DNA from: Steinernema hermaphroditum
Lineage: Eukaryota; Nematoda; Chromadorea; Rhabditida; Steinernematidae
Length of the DNA stretch: 64,000 bases
Direction: 5' to 3'
Assembly (NCBI GenBank): GCA_030435675.1
Contig: CM059624.1
Location: 9,510,769-9,574,768 of the forward strand
Position numbers and translations under genes: made by a program. Of this stretch, positions 55,830 through 64,000 are shown in pieces. Position 1 is the stretch's first letter, and every line of letters starts with the position of its first letter. The notes below the pieces were generated by a model that saw only the letters and a program-made list of their open reading frames with translations, was not told the origin of the DNA and ran no database searches.

Positions 55830-57445
55830 TCGATCTTTGGTTTTTATGATTTTGGAAGCAAATGAGCAGCCGGACCCATTTATCCCAGACGGCTCTAGAT
55901 CGGGTTTTTGAAAGGCTTGTGAAAGTGCGCATCTGCCACATGCAGCGATGTTCCAGCCACCGAAGTTCGGCTTCTCAGAAATCGGTCGATTGTTTTCCGT
56001 CGGTCCTATCTGTCAGGCGCAGTCGGCGGCGTCTCGCAAAGGTTGAGAAGTGACGAAGTGATTACGTAAATTGAAGTTTGGGAGACGTTTCCCAAAATTG
56101 GGGAGGTGAATGGGTCCCGCGAGGATTGTGCAAGAAGGGAATGGGTTTCTGAACTGGTCTGCACTACGTCATCTGACGATCCACTATATGATTCTATTAG
56201 CTGGAAAGGTCCTAGGGAGGACATGGACAGGTGAAATCTTAGATCTGCGCTCCAAAACAAAGAGAAAACAGTTAGACCTGCTCTGTTATGCTTGGATATG
56301 TCTGACTACGATCCATGGCGAATGAATTCCAAATGAGACTCAAAGTGACGAAGGGGATGGAGCTCGCCTGGTAATGTGGCATACTGTATCTAGGGTGAAG
56401 TTTTCGGTGAATAAGATTATTCTCCACTCTCCACTGAATGCATCATTCCAGGAAGCAGGAGTATTTACCCAAAAAAGCATCTTTCGACAAATGAGTCATT
56501 TCGCAAATAAAAACGTATAAATAAACAAGGAGAGCCGCCGGATGATGCAGGTGCGGAAGGCTGTGTCACGCTGAAACCAATCTCTTTTAAGCGCCAAAAA
56601 GCAAATATTATGCAGTGGATAATTGCCCTAAAAGCTTTTGCAGAGTTTTTTCAAAACGTTTTGGAAGTTTGCCTTCAAGACGACCTAATACGTCCATCCT
56701 TCTTGAGGCGATTCCTCGCAGAATTTCCCATTGTTTATCTATTGGTTCCAACTACCGTCTTCGAGATTAGCCAAAGATCAAAAGCTGACCTTCATGGGAT
56801 ATTCATCAACTAAATGACTCTTCTAGGAACGCCGTAGGCGGACGGCTGAACTTTTAAGCTATAAAAGTGTTCCATTTAATAATCCATTAAAAATCGCCGA
56901 CAACATTCGGAGCAGATTTGTTCCTTGGAGAGCGAATCCGCGAATAGTCTCCGGATTTCGCTTTTTCATCTGCATCACTTATCCACTGGAAGTGGAAGAT
57001 GTGAAGGTCAGTCTGCCTCTACATCTGCAAAAACACCGTCATCTGCTGACGTCGTTGTGTAGAGACGTACCACAAGGAGTTTACTTTTAGCACGTCAAGA
57101 GATCAACAAGACCAGATCCGATCCCGACGGCGCTCATTCCAAAAGTGTTGTTTCAACTCGATTTTTATGGTCCATTTCAACTTAAGAATACTTGAAATGT
57201 CTCGCTGTCTAATTCTACCCATGGAAAGATACCATTTCCCCTCACATGTCCAGGTCTGCACTCTGTCGGAACATCAACAGATGCACCAATCATCGAGAAA
57301 TCGATAGAAGGAAAAACCGGAACGACCTTCAACGCCCCACTCGACTCACCACAGGCACCTTCTTCTTCTCCTGTGTACAGCAGAAGAGTTTTATTAGAAG
57401 CCCTTGAAATAGAAGAAGTGATCAGAAGTTAGTACACACCTAGGT

Positions 57446-57860
57446 CTACTCTCGGCAGCAGAAGAAGTAGGTCACTCCGGCGATGCAGCAAATGCAGAGG
57501 AGGGAAGGGACGATGATGATGACCAGCAGAAGCCACAGGGCGATCTTCGCCCCCTTCTTCAGCGCCTCCTTCTTCTCACCTCGCTTCGCCCTCGAAATCG
57601 GTTTCTGTGCCTCTTCTGAAACGTCGTCTTCTGCAACCAGTTCCCCCGAGATAAAACGTACCATTCGAGAGAAGAGGGGCGACGTGATCGAAGGAGGCTT
57701 CTCGCTTCCCCAACTGGGACTCGTTGTCTCTCAGCAGGAGGATTCCGCGCTTCTCCACTTCCCGCTCGGAAGGGATCACAGCGTCGGCTTCGGCTTCTCC
57801 GAGCGCGCCACAGAAAAACAGAGCGGAGGCGAGAACGAGGCAGGGGACAAACAGTCTCAT
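57446..57860 (-). CDS. small signal-peptide, single-span protein with dibasic sites
   Basis: 122 residues from exons 57860-57662 and 57615-57446 (47-nt intron, phase 1). Signal peptide MRLFVPCLVLASALFFCGAL. The lumenal part has KR sites (EVEKR|GILLLRDNESQLGKR|EA) that could be proprotein cleavage points. A basic stretch (AKRGEKKEALKKGAKI) precedes a strongly hydrophobic span (ALWLLLVIIIVPSLLCICCI) and a Cys-rich end (FFCCRE). An alternative 31-nt intron with acceptor at 57630 is also in phase but is shorter than any other here. No family recognised. Same strand and size class as the genes at 59.5 and 60.4 kb. Confidence 0.75.
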
Positions 57861-58615
57861 GGCGCCGACTCTGAGCGATCTGATCGGAGTGACTGACGGC
57901 GTTTCGAGAAAGCGCCACAGGTGAGTCAACAGCCCTGTTGATCTTCCACGTCATGCGGTATTTATTTTCGTCGCGCATTACAAAACAGGTCGCAAGACTT
58001 TTTGCGCCAAGTGCTGGAAATTAGGAGGGGCGACGCTAAGGCGGTTGTAAAGCGCTGTGGCGGCGCAGAACGGTGCTTTTTGATTGGAGAAACGAGCACT
58101 TCCTCTTCGGTGAGAACAACGGATCCACACAGAGCAGTTGCTCTTCTAGCTCTCTAACTAGGAGGATGAAAAACAAGCGACCGTTCGGGACGGCTTACAG
58201 CTCGCACGCTGTTTGTTTGAATTGCACAAGAAGAAGACGATGTTTTTGAACCGTAAACATGGCGATCGGTGCCAAGAACTTGGTTGGAAAGGTGTTTGTT
58301 TAGAAAAGAGGGCTAAGAAAAGCATTAATGAATTGTGAACATCTGAAATACATCTAAAAATACTGTCGCTCGGAAAAAGAAATGATTGCTGTGGAATAAA
58401 GGAAACAAAGAAGCCCTTGTTATTTGGGAATTTTTTGGGAACCCTTATTCTTTCTTTTCTTCTGTCTTTCTTTTCAATTTGTATTTGGATCCACATTTAA
58501 ACCGAGAGTCTGCCACTGCTCCTAAGAACTGGATAAAGAATGTGACTCGGGAATTATTGAGATAAACACGGCTGCGCGCGAATTCGCGCCCTCCAGATAC
58601 TAAAAGCCAAGTAGC

Positions 58616-58663
58616 CCATAGCCCTGCGGGCGGCAAGACACCATAGCCCTGCGGGCGGCAAGA
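58616..58663. repeat. two-copy tandem repeat, 25-bp period
   Basis: CCATAGCCCTGCGGGCGGCA plus AGA occurs twice (58616-58638 and 58641-58663), identical over 23 nt. GC-rich block in an AT-rich neighbourhood. Confidence 0.8.
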
Positions 58664-58850
58664 TTGGTGCTTATGCAAAGGTCTGAAGTTGAGGCCAAAA
58701 ACTGTAAAGTTTCAGGAAACTCGAACCGATAACTCTGCTGGTTACAAAATAGCTAAAAAAGTCACTGAACAACTGCAAAAAAAAAAACTCCAAGCCTAGC
58801 ATCGCCAGAGACATAGTGGAAGTAAAAGGCTACCATCTTAACTGTCTGGG

Positions 58851-58904
58851 TGGCTCATTGCGAACGTTTTCCGTTTGTAAGCGGGCGGTGCCGGGTTCGG
58901 TTCC
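58851..58904 (+). other. tRNA-like (SINE head or tRNA pseudogene)
   Basis: TGGCTCATTGCGAACG resembles an A box. GGTTCGGTTCC at 58894-58904 matches the B box GGTTCGANTCC at all but one position. The intervening segment (GTTTGTAAGCGGGCGGTGCC) is tRNA-like, but stems are imperfect and no acceptor stem pairs, so a working tRNA is unlikely. Confidence 0.4.
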
Positions 58905-59467
58905 CCTCGTGGTCCTTATCTTGTGTGGATGTTTTCTCCGTGCGCACGGAAAAACACACACACAGACTAACGGACCCGTCGGTTCTCCGTTTATATATAG
59001 GGGATGTGACATTTGATCCATTCGTTAATGTCAATGAGGCGAACCATAACGCGAACTCAGAACTCAAGTTTGTCTGTATCTTTTTGTTCCCTTTCCAACA
59101 GCCTGCAACATAAACGATCATCGCATTATCCTCAAGGCCGAACAGTCCCGATTGGAAATGTTGGAAAACATGTTGAAGTGATCGAGTGTATGTAATGCCA
59201 AGACTTGAAAAACGCCCTCAGATGTGATATTTCTAAGCGATCGGTGAGAAATCAAAAGATAGTAACAGGCTTAGAGGAATAAATCGAGGAAAGGAAGAGA
59301 CTCAAGAGAACGACACCTAACACCTTGGACTCACAAATATGCAATACCTTTTCGTATTTTATGTCATTTTCGCTTTTCAACGCTTCTTTCTCCATCGATA
59401 TATGTACAAACCATTACAAAAAAGAAGCCAAACAAAATACATACAACATCTATAAACATTCTCAGTA

Positions 59468-59806
59468 TCACATATAAGTGATCGCCTCCTTGGGGTAATC
59501 GGGATTCGAATAAGATGTCACGGCAGTGTATGGCGCTCCAATCTCGAGATTTTGCCGTCGTGTCCGCTCATCTCTCTCCCTGGCCGGCTTGATCAAGAAG
59601 AAGTAAACACAGCAAATAAGGGTGACAAGTGGACAGAGAACGACGAGCATGGAGCCGACGACGAAGCCCAGCCACATCGTCCATTTGAGAACCTCAGCTT
59701 TGGCGTCGTCCTAAAGCCACGATGAAGGTCCCAGAGATGGCGAACCTACATATCCCGAAGTTGATGTGATAAACATAATCAGAAGGAGGCAGGAGAGAGT
59801 CCTCAT
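59468..59806 (-). CDS. small signal-peptide, single-span membrane protein
   Basis: 99 residues from exons 59806-59750 and 59710-59468 (39-nt intron, phase 0). Signal peptide MRTLSCLLLIMFITSTSG, a very short lumenal part (YDDAKAEVLKWTM), then a long hydrophobic span (WLGFVVGSMLVVLCPLVTLI, then CCVYFFLI), a basic stop-transfer (KPARERDERTRRQN) and a cytosolic tail with several Tyr (APYTAVTSYSNPDYP). Tyr-based sorting or phosphorylation motifs are possible. No family recognised. Confidence 0.72.
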
Positions 59807-60423
59807 GACGACTAGTCTTCTGAAAGGAGCCAGGCGGCAGAGGCGATGCGAGATGAATAAGAAGGAGTGATTCAGATTCTGCCGCCAATTCTCTTTGTGA
59901 GAACGCGCGGAATGTTCTAAATGGAACACCACAAGTGCTTTTCAGAAATGAATCGGCGCTTCTTGTGAAATGATCCCATGATGCAATGAGGAGCCGCTCT
60001 ATGCCTAAAATTGGGTGGAAGATATAAGGCTATAAAAGGCTGTTTCTTCTTACTGTTTCCACCTATTCTGTTTCTTCCTCTTTTCTTGGAAACCATAGGT
60101 CGACACTTTTTGACGGTTTATAAGCAAGCGATCAGGCTCTATTGAGGTCCACCTGAAGAACCTTCGTTCTTTGTCTTTTTGGCGACACTACAAGCACTAC
60201 CTAGGCCTACTCCATTTTGCATGAATCAACTCTTTTACGTCTCAGATTTTTACCTGCACGTCATAGGCCCAACAGATGCGAGGATTTCGTGGAGCAAGCA
60301 AAGTATTTCCTCGTTGTGGAACGTTTCCTGTTATTGGGGTTTATTACTCATTCGAAGAAGTGTATCTGACAGCTGAGCTGATGAAAAGTACAGATTGGTC
60401 GGTGTTTTCCTTATTTAGTGGCG
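59807..60423. other. spacer between two small membrane-protein genes
   Basis: Should hold the promoter of the 59.5-kb gene and the 3' end of the 60.4-kb gene. No coding exon or repeat recognised. Confidence 0.4.
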
Positions 60424-60843
60424 CTAAACCAATTGATTCGAGTAGGGAAGCGCGGTATGTTGTGCAAAAGAGGTGAGATTCGGTCCACGACTGATGCAGA
60501 AAGGACCCTCCAGGGGGTAGACGATATGGGAACGGAGATGTCGACGTCGCCAGTCGCGTCCTTTCAGGAAGATGTTCAGACGATAGGCACAGGCGAGGCC
60601 GAGAGAGGTGAGTATTGCGAGGAAGGCCACCAAGAAGATCACGAGCATTACAATGCTTATGGCCATGAATGTTGCATCTGCCTTGTAGAGATCAGAAGAA
60701 GGGAACTCAAAGGGCCTAGGGTCCGCCTTAATGAACAGATTCAGATCTGGACGGCGGCAGGAACTTGCCGGAGGCGATGCGATTGGAGCTGCTGGAGCCA
60801 GATGAATCGCTGTGAGAAGACAGAAAAGACATAGAAACGCCAT
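60424..60843 (-). CDS. small signal-peptide, single-span membrane protein
   Basis: Single-exon model of 139 residues. Signal peptide MAFLCLFCLLTAIHLAPAAP, a ~50-residue Pro-rich lumenal segment with one Cys (SSCRRPDLNLF), one span (MAISIVMLVIFLVAFLAILT, then SLGLACAY) and a basic cytosolic tail (RLNIFLKGRDWRRRHLR). The last part of the tail is not distinctive; a short 3' intron could change it. No family recognised. It has the same general design as the neighbours at 57.4 and 59.5 kb, but sequence similarity is not visible. Confidence 0.65.
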   Translation of the reverse strand: MAFLCLFCLLTAIHLAPAAPIASPPASSCRRPDLNLFIKADPRPFEFPSSDLYKADATFMAISIVMLVIFLVAFLAILTSLGLACAYRLNIFLKGRDWRRRHLRSHIVYPLEGPFCISRGPNLTSFAQHTALPYSNQLV

Positions 60844-61365
60844 TTAGAATGTGGTCGGCAGAAGAACTAAGTGGCCTTCCTGTGTTTGTGATCCCCACTT
60901 ATTTACATAAGGATTCCTGTTTACTTCGTGGCCTTGTGACATGCACTGTAACCGTGGAGTGCTATCAGGAAATCAGGAAACCCATAATTGTAAAAACACA
61001 CACACTACTGGGAGACTCATTAAGAAATAAAAGACGATTCTGCCGATTTAGATGTTACTGAAAAGGGTGGCTAAGTATCATCATCATCATAAAAATGTGC
61101 CATAGAAAGGGATAACCTCTTGTTTTCTGTCCGACAAGTGACTACTGTACTTTCATTTTTCTGTTGTTATGCCTGCGGGGCGAAACACTTGACGGCATGG
61201 ACCACCCACATCGAAACTGCAGTCGATCTATAGATCGGAAAGTTTAAGATCGCCGTTCACTGCGATGCGTGTCTTTCCATGTTCACACGTGCGCACAACC
61301 GCCAAATCCACGATTCGACGACATTTCTTTTCAGGCGCCGTTTCCGACGAGATTCTCTTTCGTCG
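60844..61365. other. divergent intergenic region
   Basis: Between the minus-strand membrane-protein gene and the plus-strand coiled-coil gene; should carry both promoters. TTTCAG at 61329-61334 lies 31 nt before the ATG of the coiled-coil gene and could serve as a trans-splice acceptor. Confidence 0.4.
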
Positions 61366-63648
61366 ATGGCGTCGATCGAGGACGACGGCGACGTCATTCT
61401 AGAGGTGAGCAGTGATGCCTAGTAGCGCCTTCTTCCTCTCTTTTCGAACCTTCTGTAACTGTATCTTGTGCATTTAGTGATTCTCGCTGTTTAGGACTCA
61501 AACGAAAGTCATCTTCCGAGCGATATTCCGTCGACGAGTACAAATGGCGTAGAGATACAAGGCTCGGAAACAGCCGAAGCTCTTTTTGAAGATGGGGTTC
61601 GGAATCTGCCCAGATTGTAGGCCACATCACTTATTTAGTAAAACTGTCATATGCAGAAGAAGTGGGATATTTTCACAAAAACACGAACTCTCTCGTGAAG
61701 CTTGTATAAACGATTACATTTAGAACGATTCCGCCGACAACAGTGCTTCTGTGCATCATCGACCGCCAGAAAGCAGTGATTCTGAAGTACGAAGAGGACT
61801 TGAACGCGATTGTGGCGAAGCAATGCAACGTGAAAAGCGCGATTCGCTCAAAATTCGAGGACTTCAGGTGCGTTCATGTGCATTATTTGTCGTTCTGATC
61901 GCGTCTAAGAACCTGACTCCTTGGTTTTCCTTCCTTTTCTTGCCATCTTTTGACATTCTCTATGATTTTCTTCATGTTGGAGCAGCAGTCCTGTTATTAG
62001 CTTTAAAACTGCCCAGTTTCAAATGGTCTGTGTCCCAACGCGATTGAGATTAGGAAAGTTCAGCCTCTCCGACCGCACAACGCGAATATTCCCTCTGAAC
62101 CGTTTTTCCCTTCTAATCGATGCGAGAACGTCGCCAGTTCATGAGTGCTCCCTTGTAGGACAAAGCAGAAGGTCGACAGGAAGAACGTGCTGAACGAGCT
62201 GACTGCGCTCCGCTCGAACTTCGGAAGACTTCTGAAGCTGGTGAAGGACGCGGTGCAGGCCGTAGGTGACTTCTTCTCTGGCTCCCTGAATCCGCTCTCT
62301 TCTTCAGCACTGCAAAGCCATCACCGAGCAGAAACTCAAGCAGAGTCGGGCGATGGACAAGCTGCTCATCAAGGAAGCGCATCTCCAGGTGAGATCTGAC
62401 TATTTCTGCTCCCTTACAGGCTCTTTCAGAAAGCGTGTGACGAGAAAGACCAAAAGATAACTGAGCAAGAAGAAAAGATCCAGCTGCTGAAGAGCCAGAA
62501 TCAGGAGGCCGTGGTCGAGGCTGCCAAGATCAATGGAGCTGAAGGTTTGTAGCGATCGGCCTAATCTTTCGTAGCATGTGATTTTAGAAGTTCCTGCGAG
62601 GTGCGAGGCCTGCATCGCACACCTCGCTCAGATCGAGCAGATGAGGATAGAACGGGACGAGCACCGCGAGCAGATAGAGGAGCTACGATCGGGGAAGGCT
62701 CAGGCGGTGGCGCAGCTGGACATCGCCAAGGACGAGAACGAGAAGATGAAGCTCGAGCTGAAAAGGGCGAACTTCCAACGCGACGCCTGGAAGGCGAATG
62801 TGATCAAGCTGGAAGACGAGATCAAGCAGCTCAAGAAGACCGCCAAGGAAGAGGCTAGGCGCCACGCCCTGCAGCTGGAGGAGGTCTCGGCCGTTCCCAT
62901 CAAACTGGACTCCTCGATAGGTGCTAGCTCTCCCGGAGAAACAGGCGACGTCCACGTGAGTACGACGGGCACGCCTAGCGACTCCAGCTCCGACAAGGGA
63001 GGATCTCTCCCCGTGGCGCAGTCCCCCGCCACCTCCTCGACGGACTGCAAAGTGAAGTCCAAAGAACAGTCTTCAGAGGCGCCGAAGGAGGGCGTACAGA
63101 GGACGGCGAAGCAGCCGAAGTTTAAGAAGCAGCAGAGAAATCAGATAAACACTCCCAGCCACTACACTCCTCCAGCGATACGGCACCAACCGCCTCATGT
63201 GGCGCCCGTTCCCAACGGATCATCTTCTTGTGACCCGCCACCCAGAAAACGGCCATATGGACAATCTTCGTATCACCCTCCTTCGAACGATCGCTTCCCT
63301 CCGCGTCCTACTTCCTACAATAAGTTCCCCGGGCGCCGCGAAGAATGGCGCGCTCCCAGAGAGCACATGAGCGACTCGTGGGTGAAGGCGAGCCCCGCTC
63401 AGAGCGCCTCGACCCGGAACGCACCCCTGGATCGTAGCCAGGACAGCTGGAGCCGTTCGGACTCCTGGAGAGAGCAGCCACCGTCTCGAGAACTACTCGA
63501 GCCCTCCTCCGGATCGGAGTCACAATACGCCTACGATTACGACTACGATCGAGGCGGTTACAGAGGGACGCCGACGGCGACAGGTCGCCCGCATGTGAAC
63601 ACTCCTTCTGTCGCCACGAGGGGAAGAGGCGACGTAAGGTGGTGGTAG
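61366..63648 (+). CDS. coiled-coil protein with Ser/Pro-rich, RG-containing tail
   Basis: 554 residues from exons 61366-61404, 61495-61616, 61724-61867, 62159-62261, 62308-62388, 62430-62544 and 62588-63648, all in phase. An acidic/Ser N terminus is followed by a long heptad-rich coiled coil (~65-303), e.g. KYEEDLNAIVAKQ, VLNELTALRSNFGRLLKLVK, ELKRANFQRDAWKANVIKLE. A single CEACIAHL motif interrupts it. The remainder is low-complexity: Ser/Thr/Pro, KPKFKKQQRNQ-type basic, Arg/Ser/Trp, then RGGYRG and RGRGDVRWW at the C terminus, suggesting RNA or protein scaffolding. The frame of exon 3 was fixed by the coiled coil and by the donor at 61617; another frame there is also open. Centrosomal/TACC-like or other scaffolds are possible; not recognised. 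AATAAA at 63719-63724. Confidence 0.75.
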
Positions 63649-63822
63649 CACCATGCAATCTCCGCGTCCTCATCAGAGTATTTATGTAGATAAAAAAACG
63701 ATTCTTTACGGGCATGAAAATAAAGTTTACATTGTCGTGGCCTTTTCTGTCCAGTGGTTCGCAACCGTCTCCTACTTTTGACCACTTATCGCGATGCTAG
63801 ACTGTCCATGTTTAAGGTAGCC

Positions 63823-64000
63823 ATGCCCCCGAAAGCAGCGAAGAAAGCCGACCCGAAGGCCTCGAAGGCTCCGAAGGCCGGAGGCGGCGGCGGAAAGGCG
63901 AAGAAGAAGAAGTGGTCGAAGGGAAAGGTCCGTGACAAGCTGAACAATATGGTCCTCTTCGACAAGGCCACCTACGACAAGCTGTACAAGGAGGTTGTCT
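63823..64000 (+). CDS. rps-25: 40S ribosomal protein eS25 (RPS25), 5' part
   Basis: Starts [20 protein letters not shown], a basic Lys/Ala-rich extension, then the conserved [18 protein letters not shown] and [16 protein letters not shown] typical of eS25, a small-subunit protein near the tRNA exit side. 59 codons are visible and the gene runs off the right edge. TTTAAG 7 nt upstream of the ATG could be a trans-splice site. Family assignment is secure. Confidence 0.96.
   Translation, partial: MPPKAAKKADPKASKAPKAGGGGGKAKKKKWSKGKVRDKLNNMVLFDKATYDKLYKEVV

Larger units (their letters stand above)
52048..57445. other. 5.4-kb gene-poor, repeat-bearing region
   Basis: Contains a possible terminal exon pair at 52.45-52.65 kb, a minus-strand exon-like stretch near 54.40-54.50 kb (signal-like FVAFVMSIEMLFVHAA before a GTGAGT donor), and two palindromic elements at 55195-55623 and 55641-55829. 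Otherwise AT-rich with short random frames. The two exon-like pieces could belong to one gene with a ~1.7-kb intron, but nothing proves it. Confidence 0.4.
57861..59467. other. spacer with a short tandem repeat and a tRNA-like motif
   Basis: Upstream region of the 57.4-kb gene and 3' flank of the 59.5-kb gene. Contains a 25-bp duplication (58616-58663) and a tRNA-like sequence (58851-58904). No coding exon recognised. Confidence 0.45.

Noticed and set aside
57631..57661. 31-nt intron alternative in the 57.4-kb gene
   Set aside because: In phase, but shorter than every other intron here; the 47-nt version with a TTTCAG acceptor is better.
58616..58663. Possible CRISPR-like repeats
   Set aside because: Only two copies in direct tandem without spacers, in a eukaryotic genome.

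Overview
The window is nematode nuclear DNA. Genes are split by tiny GT-AG introns, mostly 37-48 nt with TTTCAG or TTTAG acceptors. Coding exons are GC-rich and codon-biased; spacers are AT-richer. The gene families point to a chromadorean nematode: tandem bestrophins, an ODR-2/HOT-type Ly6 protein, a BGNT-1-type GT49 glycosyltransferase, an NLP-22-type RPamide precursor and Gly/Tyr-rich secreted peptides. Genus cannot be fixed from the sequence alone; no operon structure or rRNA is evident.

Layout. 1-2.2 kb: 3' two-thirds of an EAG-type (EGL-2-like) K+ channel, tail to tail with a GPI-type Ly6 protein (2.2-4.1 kb). 4.1-8.8 kb: spacer with a tRNA-like remnant. 8.8-13.5 kb: four small secreted Gly/Tyr/His-rich proteins. 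13.9-16.6 kb: a GT49 glycosyltransferase with a deleted mariner inside an intron. 17.8-21.2 kb: a fidgetin-like AAA ATPase that is a wreck, carrying a Tc1/mariner element and a 0.67-kb foldback element inside exons, plus a frameshift and altered Walker motifs. 22.2-27.0 kb: a secreted Cys protein and two bestrophin chloride-channel paralogues. 27-30.4 kb: spacer.

30.45-49.9 kb: a complete ryanodine receptor gene (UNC-68 type), about 43 exons and about 5,270 residues, readable from the N-terminal trefoils to the C-terminal pore. It has signs of elaborate splicing: two homologous, phase-matched exons that would swap the calmodulin-binding helix, an in-frame 145-codon segment with intron-like ends, microexons, and a GC-AG intron.

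50-61 kb: small minus-strand genes encoding signal-peptide proteins. Four have one membrane span and one is an RPamide neuropeptide precursor. They are separated by spacers that contain palindromic MITEs. 61.4-63.6 kb: a coiled-coil/low-complexity protein. The right edge holds the start of ribosomal protein eS25.

Functionally the best-understood genes concern excitability and calcium (K+ channel, Ca2+-activated chloride channels, RyR, neuropeptide). They look like neighbours, not a pathway cluster. Gene models are hand-built from splice signals and reading-frame continuity; every listed exon junction keeps phase unless stated.
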